Positions 1 to 11,598 of a stretch of 64,000 nucleotides of DNA are shown piece after piece (the first letter of the stretch is position 1; every line of letters starts with the position of its first letter). Both the position numbers and the translations under genes were made by a program. The DNA comes from Teratosphaeria epicoccoides (lineage: Eukaryota; Ascomycota; Dothideomycetes; Mycosphaerellales; Teratosphaeriaceae): assembly GCA_021401465.1 (NCBI GenBank), contig JADDMT010000134.1:1-64000 (forward strand), in the 5' to 3' direction. The notes beneath the pieces are model-generated. The model worked only from the letters and a program-made list of their open reading frames with translations, did no database searches and was not told where the DNA came from.

Positions 1-992
1 TCCCTTAATCCCCCCCCCCCCCCCCCGTTCTTGTTGCGCAACCGCCGATTGGAATCACAGGTGGGGATCCCGACCGTCGAGTGTGCATTCCATCCCTCCG
101 AATCGACGACGTGATCAAACCACCACCACCGCCGCCGTTGACCCGACCACGAAATCGCAAGCAGGATACGACATGGACGTGGCAGGCGCGGACGATGGAG
201 TCCCAAAAGGAGGGACCGATTCCGGCGCCTAAGGAGGACTGCGCACGGTGCCTTTGTGCTCGCAAAGAAGCCTGCAGAATTGCTTTCGACGAGGCGAAAC
301 TTCCGGCGACACCGATGCGTTGCAATCCCCGCAGAGTCGGCCGCAATGGTCTCTGTCTGATTCCTCGGTGCCGGCGCTGATGGACTGCGATCTTGCCGGG
401 TCGACGCCGAGGGTGTCGGCATGGGTGCAAGCGGTTCAGTAGGATTTGCAAAACTTGCCCCTCCGGCGACCCAGACGAGGCCCACCCGCATGCGACAGCG
501 AGTTTTCCCCCGTCAATAACGACTGGATGCTTCCTGTGCTCATGGATCCCCCGCTTCCCCGTGCAGTGAGTGTGGCCCTGTGCCAAGCATAGATGCCCCG
601 ACGCGGCGAAATTCTGTCAGGCAATCTCCTGCCTTGCATCGATCTACAGCAGTGGCAGCTCGGACGTCGCCGGGCAATGCAGAGGGCGCTGCCGCAGCAG
701 AGCAGTGTGGCAGGCATAGTCCGTGGTGGAAAAGTGTGTTGATCAGCTACTGAGATGAGTCCAAGTGTCCCCCGACTGCTGATTCGGACGGGAATGCCTG
801 GTCAGAGCTTGTCGGGCCTGTCGCGTGCGAGCTTCAGATCATACATAGTACTTCTAGCCGGGGCCGCCGTCCATGCGACCACATGAACGTGAGAGATGTG
901 ATAATGCTCAGGGGCGGCAAATACTTTCCACAGCTGTCGGAACGCTCCAGACGCGACGCCATGCTCGCATAGAATAGACTGAATGGAGAGCG
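1..992. other. Intergenic, no supported gene
   Basis: No coding model could be supported. A run of C (about 11-26) lies near the left edge. Short open frames are present on both strands, but none resembles a known family or shows a convincing splice structure. Confidence 0.5.
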
Positions 993-2336
993 TCATCTCG
1001 AGCTCCTAGTCCCTTGCGCTTCATGCCAAGTCTCCCACTCCTTCCTCACCTCCTCCAACTCCATCTCCAAATGCCTCAACTGCCCCTCATAATCCCTCAA
1101 AATCTTCCTCGTCTTCGCCACAACCTCGTCCGGCAACCCTTCCTTCTTCTCCGCCTCCGCACGATCCCCCAACCGCTTTCCTTCCTCTTCCAACCACCTC
1201 GCCCTCTCCCTCAACGCCACCATCCTCGCCCAGATCTCCTCTTCTCGACCACTGAACGCAGGATCCGAGACAGACTGATTGAGCGCAATGAGCTGTTTCC
1301 GCAACGTCTCTTCCGCAGCATCGAGAGCGTACCCGCGGTTTCGCAGGACCTGGCATTTCACTGCGAGTCGAAGACAGCGCTGCTCGATTTCTTTATGTCT
1401 GCGACGAGCGTTCTCGAGCAGGACGGTGAGTTTCTGTTGATGCGCTTGCATTACTGCGTCGAGAGAATTGTTCATTTCGTGCAGGCGCATCTGCATGGCT
1501 TTCACGAAAGCATCCTGGTACTCCACTCTCTTCCCCAGATCATAGAAGCCTCGCACAAGCACAGGCACAAATTGTTTTCCGGTATCTTCACTCAGCTTCG
1601 GTGCCTCGGCCAATGCCTTCTCAAAACTCGCGTCGTCCTCATCCGGCTGCTTGTGGTAGAAAGGCGCGTAGGCGGTGCTGACGGCATTATAGAGGTAAGC
1701 TTGCAGCAGCGTGCTTTGGCTGTTAGGGTCCCATTTCTTGATCAGTGTTTGAGCCTGCTCAATGACGTTCTTCTCGTTTGACGAGGCTACGAGACCGGCT
1801 TGCAGCAATCGGGTGGCGACGAATTCGCGTTGTTGCGCCGCGGTTAGACCTGGTGGGAAGGTGATGGACTGGGAGAGTGGGTTGAAGCCAGAGAAGGTGG
1901 AGGCGGCGCCGGATTGCTGATTGAGGGCGGAGGGTTGGAGGACGGAGGATTGGTTGTTGGTGGAACTCAGGCCGCCGAAAAGGCTGTTGGTGTTGTTTGG
2001 TTGGGGATTTTGGGCGCCGAAGAGACTGGTGCTGTTGTTGGGCTGGGCTGTTGTGGTGTTGAAAAGGTTGCTGGCGCCAGTGTTTTGTGGGTTGTTGTTG
2101 CTGAACAGAGCGCCTCCTATCGTGCTCTGCTGCGTAGTTGTATTCGGACCGAACAACCCTCCACCCGTGCCTGGATTGCCAAATAATGAGCCTCCGCTGG
2201 GTGCACTGCTGGTGTTCTGCGCCGGTGTCATCCTACTAAACAGAGACCCTCCCGTATTCGCGCTGCCAGTGTTCGTGTTGCTGTTGTTGCCGAAGAGGTT
2301 TCCGCCGGCCGGCTGATTGCCAAAGAGACTGCTCAT
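993..2336 (-). CDS. NUP57: Nuclear pore FG nucleoporin of the Nup54/Nup57 family
   Basis: Single-exon gene, 447 aa. The protein is a subunit of the central transport channel of the nuclear pore (Nsp1/Nup62-Nup57/Nup54-Nup49/Nup58 complex). Residues 1 to about 165 are Asn/Gly/Ser/Thr-rich with repeated SLFG, GLFG and NLFN motifs, i.e. FG repeats. A conserved linker (FPPGLTAAQQREF) follows, then a helical, charged region from about residue 180 to the end that fits the Nup54 alpha-helical/coiled-coil domain. The ATG at 2336 begins an FG motif immediately (SSLFGNQ), as expected. It is divergent from the complex I gene at 2629, and the shared spacer contains a GGT/GGA-rich tract (about 2381-2420). 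The family call is firm; Nup57 versus Nup54 is naming only. Confidence 0.88.
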   Translation of the reverse strand: MSSLFGNQPAGGNLFGNNSNTNTGSANTGGSLFSRMTPAQNTSSAPSGGSLFGNPGTGGGLFGPNTTTQQSTIGGALFSNNNPQNTGASNLFNTTTAQPNNSTSLFGAQNPQPNNTNSLFGGLSSTNNQSSVLQPSALNQQSGAASTFSGFNPLSQSITFPPGLTAAQQREFVATRLLQAGLVASSNEKNVIEQAQTLIKKWDPNSQSTLLQAYLYNAVSTAYAPFYHKQPDEDDASFEKALAEAPKLSEDTGKQFVPVLVRGFYDLGKRVEYQDAFVKAMQMRLHEMNNSLDAVMQAHQQKLTVLLENARRRHKEIEQRCLRLAVKCQVLRNRGYALDAAEETLRKQLIALNQSVSDPAFSGREEEIWARMVALRERARWLEEEGKRLGDRAEAEKKEGLPDEVVAKTRKILRDYEGQLRHLEMELEEVRKEWETWHEAQGTRSSR

Positions 2337-2628
2337 CTTTGCGGTCGGATCTGCTGGTGGTGGTGACGATGCGGTGGTGGAGGTCGCGGGCGGAGGTGGT
2401 GGAGGAGGTGGTGGTGGTGATGGAGACTATGTGTGGATGAGATGCACTTGTCCTAGACCAGCGCTCTCGCCTTCATGCACAAACATTACTTCGCAGGCAC
2501 GAGCCAATCGGCTTCGTTCCGCTTCAAGTTGGCGACTAAGACATTGATTGACATCGAGCTCCGCGTCTCTCTCTGCCCCCAGCTACCCTCATCCTCCACT
2601 CCGCCAGGTCACCCTACCCACCGCCACC
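2337..2628. promoter_or_regulatory. Divergent promoter between NUP57 and the complex I gene
   Basis: This 292-bp spacer separates two diverging starts, so it must hold both upstream regions. A (GGN)-type purine-biased microsatellite lies at about 2381-2420 and a pyrimidine-rich stretch lies just before 2629. No specific factor site could be assigned. Confidence 0.45.
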
Positions 2629-3251
2629 ATGTCGGCGAGACAGCCACGGTATACCTTCCTGGCCTCAGCCCCAGCCCCAGACCGGACCTCTCCACTAACA
2701 TTTGCCCCCCCCAGCTTTAACCAACAAGTCCTGATCGACACCACGCCCCTCCCCGACAGCATCCCCAAAGTTCCTGAGATCGGCGCCTCCTCCGCCCCGC
2801 TCCTCTCCGCCAGCTTCTTCATCGGCGCCCGCTGCAAACCTTACAATGACGACTTTATGCTCTGCAAAACCGAGGCCAACGGCAAGGGCGAGACGGAATG
2901 TCTGGCGGAGGGAAGGAAGGTGACACGATGTGCGGCCAGTGTGCTGGATGATGTGAACCGGAGCTGCTTGGACGAGTTCAGGAAGCACTGGGAGTGTCTG
3001 GACAATAACAACCAGCAGTTGTGGCAGTGTCGGAAGTGGGAGAGGCCGTTGAACCGCTGTGTGTTTGAGAAGCTGGTGAGTGTGGACAGTATGCGCGATC
3101 TGGGATGGCGAAGGAGGTTCGGGGCTAACGACAGGATATGCAGAATCTGGAGAAGAAGATTCCGGGTGTGCCAGAGGGCGAGACGCCCATTCATATGAAG
3201 AAGGCGCAGATCTTCGCCCATACCCAGGAGGGCAGGTTTGCGCTGCAGTAG
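2629..3251 (+). CDS. nuo-20.8: NADH:ubiquinone oxidoreductase 20.8 kDa subunit (NDUFA8-like)
   Basis: Spliced model: exons 2629-2648, 2715-3075 and 3144-3251 (162 aa). Introns of 66 and 68 nt each carry a CTAAC branch site. The start has a near-ideal context (GCCACC before ATG), and removing the first short intron joins MSARQPR directly to FNQQVLIDTTPLP, the conserved N-terminus. Four CX9C pairs are visible (one begins C-KPYNDDFML-C), the hallmark of this intermembrane-space, Mia40-imported accessory subunit of complex I. It acts in the mitochondrial inner membrane. An unspliced reading starting at 2548 would add an atypical N-terminus and was rejected. Confidence 0.9.
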
Positions 3252-3672
3252 GTGGCTTGTTGAGTGAGCTGCTGTATACTATGATGCTGCTCGTCGTGGC
3301 ATGATTTTCCCGTGCTCTCTCGTCAATCTGGCTCAGCCCGACTCCATCTCGACCCGCTGCGACTGCTCACCCTGGTCTGTCCATGCCGTTTATCATGCGC
3401 TGTCACACTTGACTCTGTCCTATATTGACCTTACATGGCGAACGAATGTTGTCTTCGTGCTAGTATCTGTCCATCCATCATCCATTTCGATCTTGAATGC
3501 CGAAAACACACCGTCAAGGCACTGAACCAGCGGCAAGACGATCGACCCCAACAGCGTCCCAACCACACATTATCGTGCCCTGACATCTCCATCATCGGCC
3601 TCGGTCACAGCTTCTAGCGGCGCACACTACCAACTCGATCGCCGCTTCATTTCTTCATTTCCGCTCCGCCAG
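3252..3672. other. Intergenic or 5' exon region of the next gene
   Basis: This stretch lies between the complex I stop and the first supported codons of the next gene. An ATG at 3497 opens a short frame, but I could not join it to the downstream exon with a phase-consistent intron. Nothing else is recognised. Confidence 0.35.
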
Positions 3673-4173
3673 GCACGAAATTCCCGGTCCGTCAGACCTT
3701 GAACGAGAACTTCAAAACCTTTTCAGGACGTGGCGTCAAGCTTGTCGCTTCTGTTGGGCACCAGGAGCCCGGCGAAGATGTGGTTGACTACACCCAAGCT
3801 CACTGGATTCACAAGAGCGAGGTTTATGATGAGCACTTTGTCGACAGCTTCAGAATGTGGGTTGGAGACGAAGAGGTCAAAGGGGTCAAGTTTCTTATGC
3901 CTGAAGCCGCCGGTAAGATCATGCCAGCCTACTCTGAAGGAAACGAATGCTTATATATTTTACACCAGACGTCTCGACTTTGCAGCACCTGCCGACGGAG
4001 GCAGTCGATACAGCATAGCGCTCTTCGTAGTCAGGGGACAACTGGTTCGCGACCTGGGGCGCCATGACCCAGAGCCCGCAGACCGGGCCCTGGGCCCGAC
4101 GAACCCGCCAGATCGGGTCTGGTATGCTGATCCGCCGATGCAGTTCAGATTTTGGGAGTCGAGTTTGAGCTAA
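3673..4173 (+). CDS. Small protein of unknown function (5' end unresolved)
   Basis: Two segments read as protein: about 3673-3918 and, after a candidate 78-79-nt intron (GTAAGA at about 3913 to TTTGCAG at about 3990), a second exon ending TAA at 4171-4173. Joined, they give about 140 residues. The first part contains a GRGVKLVASVGHQ segment and a DEHFVDSFRMW segment; the second ends in a Pro/Asp-rich tail. There is no ATG in frame in the first exon, so at least one upstream exon is missing from this model. An AG at 3671-3672 could be its acceptor. No family was recognised and no domain, signal peptide or membrane segment is evident. Confidence 0.45.
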
Positions 4174-4832
4174 TCAGCTTACAGTTATGACATGAAGAGC
4201 GATGTCATTTGGTAGGAGTCGTTTGAAGACTTACGTAGCCGTAACCGTGTGCCTATTGTGTTTGTGTTTGCCAATATTGGTACGTTGTCCTTTCCCAAAC
4301 CATTCCGGATACCTGAGCTGATTATGGGTTTGTGCAGCTTCTGAGGACATTGGGAAGCTTGGGTTGATGTCAGGAGAATCATTTGCTGATCGTGGGTTTG
4401 TGCAGCTCCGGAGGACATTGGGAAGCTTGGGTTGATGTCAGGAGAATCATTTGTACGGGAAGGATGAGAGGTGTAAGGATATGACGGTGTCGAAGTGGAA
4501 GAGGAGGAAGTTGAAGGTGAGGATGAAGTGTTTAGGAATGGATGCTGCGTGAGTTGAGGGCAAGGGGTGGAGTTGCTGGGGGAGTGGCGGAGGCTGGATC
4601 GGATGCTCATGACGCAAGTTATACTGACTTGCTGTCTATGCATTGCTGCAAGTGTATGGAATAACGGGGAGTCTGGCAAGATGACATTCTTGACAAGCAT
4701 TGACATTGCTAAACCTTCAGAGCTACATACAGGTATAGGGCATACCTCACCCTGCCCCTACAGCCCATCACAACTTCCTTCCAAGACATCAACAAAAAGC
4801 CCCCCGAGCCCAACCTTGAACGTCTCCATCAC
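4174..4832. other. Intergenic with a tandem repeat
   Basis: Contains the 68-bp tandem duplication described separately. A 173-codon open frame on the minus strand overlaps the repeat, but the unit length is not a multiple of three and the frame is low-complexity Ser/Thr/Pro, so I do not call a gene. Confidence 0.45.
4326..4453. repeat. 68-bp direct tandem duplication
   Basis: Two adjacent copies, 4326-4393 and 4394-4453 (the second slightly shorter). They are nearly identical apart from a TCTGAG/CCGGAG difference near the start of the unit. The shared core runs through GGACATTGGGAAGCTTGGG to AGAATCATTTG. The high identity suggests a recent local duplication. The unit is not a multiple of 3. 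Confidence 0.85.
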
Positions 4833-6261
4833 TTACGCCGCAGCAGAAATCTCCGTCGACTTGATGGCACCCTGATACGGCAAATCCAACTGAATTGCCG
4901 GAATCGGCGCGGGAACCTCCTTCAAGCTCGCAGGCTCCACATAGTCTTTGTGCGCATTCACACGCAGGCGTAGCTTCCGGGATTCCGCGTAGACGACGCG
5001 GCGCATGCGGTTGGTGCTGCCGAGCGGCTGGTGAGTCTTGAGGCCGTGCCACGTGTTGCAGGTGATACGGTCGTCCCACCAGACGCGGAATTCGGGGATC
5101 CAGGACTATAGAGCAAACGTCAGCAAACGCCAAGCAAGGTAGCAAGGGGGGGAGGAGGGCATGGTGAGGCATACATCCTGCGGCTCGAACTCCAACGTCG
5201 CCATCTGCTCGAACGGATACTTCTCCGGACACCACTCGACCCCGATATCATCGACCGGCTGCTCATTCAGATCCTGCAGCATCTGCGCGCAGAACGAGTA
5301 CTTGACCTTGTTGTTCATATGGTAGTCCCTGGTGAACTGCGACAAGCAGTTGATCGGGTCGTCGGGCTTGACGTCGTGGCCCGTGGCAAGAGAGACTTGC
5401 TTGTCGGTGAGGGGGAAGACGCCGTATTTGGCAACGTAGTCGCCGTGTCGGTAGGCGGATTGGGAGTATTGCGGCATTGCGACCACTTTGGCACACACCT
5501 CAGCACTACACTTCTGGTTTGATCAACCTCAGGGAAGGGAGGTGAGAGAACATACTATGCTGCTTCGGCAACTGGCCCCCCAAAGTCGCCACATCCGCAT
5601 CCACCCTCTCACTCTGCTCCTTCGCAAACGTCGGCAAGTCATCCCAGTTCTTCTCCAAGCTCTCCGCGATCTCGTACGTGACCTGCGGCGTCCTGAGCTC
5701 CAGAACCGGGTAGTTGTTCAGGGTCCAGTCCTGCGTCTTCATGTCCTCACCCCAGAGCTTCTCGCCTTCGACGCCGAAAATCTTGAGTCCGATCCCCCGG
5801 GGCGCGGGAATGTTATCGGGGAGGATTTTGGGGGTGAGGGAGGAGTAGCGCAGGATGCAGTCGTAGGTGCCTGGGCGCGCGAACATGCCTTGGGCAAGGT
5901 GAGGGGGAAGGTTGTCGTGGACGGTGAACTTGCCGATTACGCACTGGGAGGGGAATCAGTGAGCGAGACGGTTTTGGGAACTTCGAGATCTGGGGAGGAT
6001 GCATACTCCCTGGGTCTTCAAGTGCGTGCCGCGCAGGCAGTGCATGTGCTCGTTGAAGTTCATCATCTGGAATCTGTTGAATTGGTCTGAGACGTCTTGA
6101 ATCCTCTGCTTCTCGTTCGGCTGCTCGACTTCGACGCCTTCGGCGTCCCAGCGAATGTAAGTGCCTGGAGCTGGTTTATCTTTGCCGCCGGCCTTCGCTG
6201 TGCCATTGGCGAGCTCGCCATTGTGCAGGTTATGCTGCACGGGGCATCCAACTGTCGCCAT
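4833..6261 (-). CDS. Catalase-like haem protein
   Basis: Four exons on the minus strand: 6261-6007, 5943-5556, 5485-5175 and 5105-4833, joining to 408 aa. Introns are 63, 70 and 69 nt. The protein has the catalase-fold signature of the shorter catalase-related family rather than a full catalase: FNRFQMMNFNEHMHCLRGTH near the N-terminus, a TYDCILRYSS stretch, the GIGLKIFGVEG segment, then PQYSQSAYRHGDY. It lacks the extra C-terminal domains of large-subunit catalases. No signal peptide or C-terminal peroxisomal tripeptide is visible (it ends SAAA), so a cytosolic location is inferred. Substrate is unknown; peroxide or organic peroxide turnover is only a family-based guess. The acceptor of the second intron was chosen because it alone restores the frame. 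Confidence 0.78.
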
Positions 6262-7201
6262 GGTTATGTGATCTTTCCTGTTTGCTCAATGCTGATCTGT
6301 CGTCCTTCAGAGCCTGGTCTTTGTTTATCCAATTCCCGATGGGAAGGACTGCGGCTTTGATTGTTCGCTTGTAATGCTTCTTGTTGAGAATGGAACAGAC
6401 GATAAGTCGAAACACGCTCTATGCGCACAAACAAACAATGAGATACCCTCTTACCATCTTCGCCGTCCTTATAGGGTCTTGACAGGGTCTCGACTGCTAT
6501 ACCTGATCCCCGCATGGGGGCACGAGTCTATTCGTAGCGCCGCTGGCTCTCGAAGAGAGACGATCTCAAGGCCCCGTCCTGTCGCTAAACCTCCATCTCG
6601 CCGAACGGGGTCTCGAACATGGCAACGCATCAACAGAAGCTCCCAGATACCCGGAAGCAGGAGACTGTGGGCGACTAGTGGGGTAGACACCCCGCATTGT
6701 ATATGCCGCAGTAGTGCTTGGAAGACGAGAATAAGCTCACATTTGGAATCCAGCCTCAGTCAGGTGGTCGTGTTGATCATGGTACGGATTCCTGGAGTCG
6801 ATGCGGCGACGAGGTAGGGGAGCGAGCAGCGAACAGCGGCGAGCAATAGCAAGTGGCTGAGAGGAAGACAATGGTGATGGTGAAATGTCCACGCGTAGGT
6901 GAATGGGCTAGGATCGGGGTATCATTATTGCGGGAAATATTGAGGCATACATGTAAGAGAAATCTTGCAGAGGGGTTCTAGAACACCTGGATCAAGCATA
7001 AAGAGACACGATCAAGAGAGAAACACTGTTCGCGTACGTGAGCAGACCCCGAGCGCCTTGACTGACTGTTGACACCTACGGTTCCTCATCTACACGGCAT
7101 GAATACAGCAGGAGAGCATTAGACAATACACGCAATACTGGCTATTCGATTGTCTAGCAAGCTCCTCGAGGTCCCATGCTCCACTTCGCCATCCCCAACA
7201 T
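6262..7201. other. Intergenic
   Basis: This region is shared between the 5' side of the catalase-like gene and the 3' side of the But2-domain gene. Only short open frames without recognisable content were seen. Confidence 0.5.
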
Positions 7202-10200
7202 TTAGCACGAGGTAATATACAGGCCAAGCGAACTCGGGTTCCAGTCCTCGAAGAAGTCCAGGCTCAAACCACCCTCAGAACTCATCCTGATGCTCTCTGT
7301 CGTACCAGCCTTGCAGTCCTCCGTCTTCACCACATAGCTGTTCTCAGGCTTGATTTGGATACTGCCAAGGTTCTCAGATTCGCTTGGGGACGAGTTCCAA
7401 GTCGTAGATTGCGAAGCAGGGCTGGAAAGTTCTGAAAACTTCAAGCCGCCAGAGCCAGAGAAAGTGTAGGCAGATGTCTCCAGCTGGCCTTGGCCGGGAA
7501 ACAAGAATATGATGGAGCACTGCTTGCCTTCGTATGACTGTGGAATGTCGAAATTGAAGATGGTGTCTGTAGTAGCGTTGGTGACACCGTTATAACTGGT
7601 GCCATAGCTTGTGTCAGGCGCGTTGCTTGAGATCGGGACTATGAGATGAGGAGTCTGGTAGGCCCCGGTCAGGGACGTTTGGCAGGCAGGACCGTTGCTG
7701 GATGTTGTGCCGGTGGGACTTGCAGATCCATTGGATTCGGGCGACTCCCCGGTCGGTTGCTGACTGGTAGGGCATGACTCTCCTGATTCAGACGATTCGC
7801 CAGTGGAATTCTGACCGCCAGGGCTGTTGTGATTATTGGATGGCGATTCGCCTGACCCGGCCTGGGCCGGCGCAGGCGGCGAAGACGGCTGACTGAGCGT
7901 AGATGGCGCAGAAGTGGCAGGACCCGCAGCAGGCGCGTTGCCAGCACCGTTTCCGTTGTTGGGAGACGATTGAACAGGCGAGGATGACAAGGATGGTGTT
8001 GCAGGAGCGTTGCTAGCGCTGTTACCGTTACCCGGAGATGAATGACTGGGCGTAGACGGCGATGATGGAGCAGCCTGAGCGTTGCTAGCGCCATTTCCAT
8101 TGCCAGGAGACGACTGACTGGGCGCAGACGGCGAAGAAGGCGCAGGACCGGGGACGGGCACATTGCTAGCACCGTTGCCGTTGTTGGACGGATGCTGACC
8201 CGGGGCACCCTGACTGGACGCCGATCCTGGGCTTGTTGCAGGGGTTTGGGCAGGTGCAGCGCCTGGTTTGTTGCCTGGAATCGATTGTTCTGCTGCCACG
8301 CTCTGCTCAGGCGCTGAGGGTGAAGATGGCGTTGTTCCAGCTCCGTGAGGTGAACCGGCGCCACCTGGACCATGGGGTGACATGCTGGGCGAAGACCCGG
8401 CGAGTTGTGTAAGGAAGTCATAAATTGTCTTAGCAGCACCCGTTGCTGGGAAACCTGCTGAGTTCTCATTGGTGGGGGAAGCCCCTGTAGCGCCGCCTGT
8501 TGGAGCTGCCGTATTGCCGGCGGGTGCGTTTCCAGCTGGTGCGTTTCCAGCTGGTGCGTTTCCAGAGGGAGTGCTGCCCGCCGGAGCATTCTCTGCTGGT
8601 ATCGGTGAACTCCCCGCTGGCGCATTGCCTGGGCCATGAGCAGCGCCAGGTGTAGGCGCCGCACCACCACCAGCAGATGGTGCAGTCGTCGATGCGTAAG
8701 CGCAATCCTGGCACTCCGCTATGTGTGTGAAAGTCACAGTCACAGTCTCATACACCGCACCCGGTATCGATGGGCAAGAACCGCCTGGTGCTATGGGGTA
8801 ACCATTTGGTGACTGTGGGGCAGACTGCAAATGCGATCAGAAGTCTTCTGAGCTGCCGTAAATGTCATCACATACCTGAGTGCCCATCGCGGCAGGCGAA
8901 GTTGTCCCTGGTATCTGTGCAGTGCTGGGAGCTGAGGCGCTGGACTCCGTCGCGAGTGTAGATTCATTAGGCGCTACAGATTCTTCGGGAACTGAACCAC
9001 CAGACTGCGCAGGCGCAAGACTGTTTGGGGACAAACCAGGGCTTTGAGGACCTGACTGCTCCGGCGTAGCGCCGTTAGGCGGTCGTGAAGATTCGCCTGG
9101 AGCATGACCAGCAGGAACAGGGGTACTAGGAGTCGTGTTTGCGGTAGATGAGTAAGGCCCGGACTGCGCGGGACCGCTAGGGGCTCCAGACGCGCCTGAG
9201 CCATGACCGGCTGGGCCTGACGCAGGAGCGGGAGCGCTTGGCACTCCACTTGGCGTGGACTGCATGGCCATCGTAGACTCGCCCGATGCTGGAGATCCGC
9301 CGCCAGCAGGAGCTGACTTCGCAGGTGCAGGGACGTTGGGCGTCACATTCGGAGTCGACTGCATGGCCAGTGTAGATTCGCCTGGTGCTTCGGACCCGCC
9401 TGGACCGTGACCAGCTGGGCCTGACGCAGGGGCGGGAGCGCTTGGCACTCCACTTGGCGTGGACTGCATGGCCATCGTAGACTCGCCCGGTGCTGGAGAT
9501 CCGCCGCCAGCAGGAGCTGACTCGGACCCTCCTGGACCATGACCAGCAGGACCCGATTGTGCAGGTGAAGGGGTGTTTGGCGCTCCGTTTGGTCTAGATG
9601 GACCCGCCTGCTCGGGCGGAGGAGCGTTGGGTGCCCCCTTTGGCTGTGAGCTTGACCCAGCACCCGGACCAGAGCCGGCGGGCTGCTCGGGAGAAGGGGT
9701 AGACTCAGCGGGAATCGCGTTCGGTGCCGGACCATTGCCATTAAGACCTCCCTGCCCGCCAGTAGAAGAATTGCCGTACGGAGCAGGCCCATTCCCATTT
9801 GCGCCTGGTTGTCCACTACCCCCTGTGGGACCAGCGCCGCCCAGACTGGGACCTTGAGACCCAGCGCACTTGCCGGAAGTGCTCAGCGTGATCGGCTTGC
9901 ATTTGAGCTGGCCAGGGACAGGGGTGGTGTAAATGTTGTATGTCGTGTCGGTGGCAGGACAGCCGTAGAATGAGCTTGAGCCATTGTTCAGGAGTTGTCC
10001 GGAGCTCGTGATAGAAAAGCCTGGCGAGGGCGGCCTGTTCAGGTCGCACTGGAATTGGCTTGCCTCGGGAGTTATGATGCAGCCTCGCCCGGTTGAGTCG
10101 ATAATCCGATCGTTCTTGATGCAAAATTCGGCTGGTGTGCCTGTGCCGTTCAGACGATTCTGTCCGTCATCTAACTGCGTGAAGCCGCCTGAAAGGTCTC

Positions 10201-10303
10201 CCGATGCTGCGATCTGGAAGCAGCACGACTCTTGCTGTCTTGGAATGATGCTGGCGGATACGCTGCCAAGTGCGAGGGCCGCAAGTGCAAGAGCTGAATG
10301 CAT
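7202..10303 (-). CDS. Secreted Pro/Ser/Gly-rich protein with C-terminal But2 domain
   Basis: Two exons, 10303-8876 and 8824-7202, with a 51-nt phase-0 intron (GTATGT...TTGCAG) give 1016 aa. A signal peptide is clear (MHSALALAALALGSVSA, followed by a dibasic-type IIPRQ site). A Cys-containing domain covers about residues 25-165. A very long low-complexity Ala/Pro/Gly/Ser region (about 165-870) follows, including internal repeats with PGGSE, GESTMAMQS and PSGVPSAPAP units and Gly-Asn-Gly-Asn spacers. The C-terminal approximately 150 residues match the fungal 'ubiquitin 3 binding protein But2 C-terminal' domain (a TIFNFDIPQSYEGKQC-type segment). The likely role is a cell-wall or surface glycoprotein. 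No GPI signal is obvious at the C-terminus, which ends GLYITSC. Confidence 0.8.
9210..9522. repeat. Coding direct repeats in the But2-domain gene
   Basis: Two copies of a roughly 109-bp segment (about 9210-9318 and 9414-9522) are almost identical and offset by 204 bp, i.e. 68 codons, so the repeat preserves frame. Shorter related units extend on both sides. This is typical of fungal wall proteins that change length by recombination. Confidence 0.75.
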
Positions 10304-11598
10304 ATTCCGCGCAGTGAAGTCGCTCGCAGAGCGAATGGATGGCTATAAATCAAATAAGAGGCTTGGGCGATTGCACGATAGAGCGACTGAAACGAAAGGT
10401 ATGACGAGAAAAGCGAGTCGTGAAGCGCAGATTGGAGAGGCCTTAGCAAGGAGAATGGTCTTGCCGTCTTATACTCGCATCTGCCTTTTGGCTCAGTAAG
10501 ATCCGCATAGCACGGCCCTTCCTGGCGGAGTGTTCTATTTTCAAAGCAGGAGGCCGTCATCGTCGGAGAGGACAAGACAAGTGAGCAACCAAGCTTTCCT
10601 CGATCTTAGCCTGGGACAATATGCTCCACAAACGCCATGATTCGGTTTGACGTCGCGAGCTGCTCTCGAGCCAGATGGTGACACTGGAGCGCGGCCACCT
10701 GGAAGATCTATATACTATCGCCGACTCGTAGTCCCAAGCCAGTCATCAATCGACGGTGACGACAGTGCAACGCCAGGTATAGTGACGACGCGAGTTAGTC
10801 GGATTGGTAGAAACACCGGGGGCACGCGTCCGGCGTGAGGACCTGCATGTGCCTTGTGTCACATGCGAGACGGAGGGCTCGCGCGATGTCGCAGGTCCAC
10901 GATAGTTTCGACGCTTGTGTGTACTTTGTTTGCGATGTTGTGTATCCTGTTGAGTCGTCCCGTTGGTGTTCGCTCATTCATGTCGAGCGCGGCTACCTCT
11001 GGGGTCGGAAACAGGAACTTGCAATGCCCATGGCTGGGCCGGATATGGTAGAGCCCTTCCGTCGGCCTCGATGTCGTCGAAGACCAGCCTGTCACACGGT
11101 CATTGTAGGCTTCGGGTCTGTTTTAGGGGAGCCTGTTGCGGAAATAAGTTCACGCAAACTGATGTCGGTCAGTCGTCAAGGACGCTCCCTGACAGCCCAC
11201 CTCTCGTCCCTGCGCAAGGGCCGCGGCGAGGACTGAACAGCATTGGGTATGAGCATATCGTTATCATATACGACCAGGAGGGCATATGTCGTGAAAGTCC
11301 ACACAAGCTTTCCGCGAACCTTAAAATGTTCTACATTGGCATTCGTCATTACTTGCAAAGGCGACAGCAAGATGTCACGCAAATGTGGACCGTCTTAATG
11401 TTTCAATCAAATTTCAAGAAGAAAAAATATAAGAAATACTCCGTAGATCGCATCAATCCAGAAAGTCGACTCCGGAGCGCTGGCGGAGATTGCCGATACT
11501 ACATCTATGGTAGAAACAGTCGATATTGCATTCCTTCAGGACGGCTGGAATTGTCATGCCCCTCATACTGCGGACAAGACCATGACCCATAGACAATC
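10304..11598. other. Intergenic, 1.3 kb
   Basis: Upstream regions of two divergent genes (But2 protein and deaminase). Several open frames of 60-210 codons exist on the plus strand (10.8-11.6 kb), but they overlap one another in different frames, look like no known protein and lack convincing introns. Confidence 0.45.

Noticed and set aside
1014..1781. 255-codon plus-strand open frame
   Set aside because: It is the antisense shadow of the NUP57 coiled-coil region; Leu/Arg/Pro-rich composition results from complementing a helical coding strand.
4185..4706. 173-codon minus-strand open frame
   Set aside because: It spans the 68-bp tandem repeat, whose unit would break frame periodicity, and is Ser/Thr/Pro low complexity without a family match.
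7669..8670. 333-codon minus-strand frame within the But2 gene
   Set aside because: Alternate frame of a low-complexity GC-rich repeat region; Arg/Leu/His-rich translation has no protein-like features.
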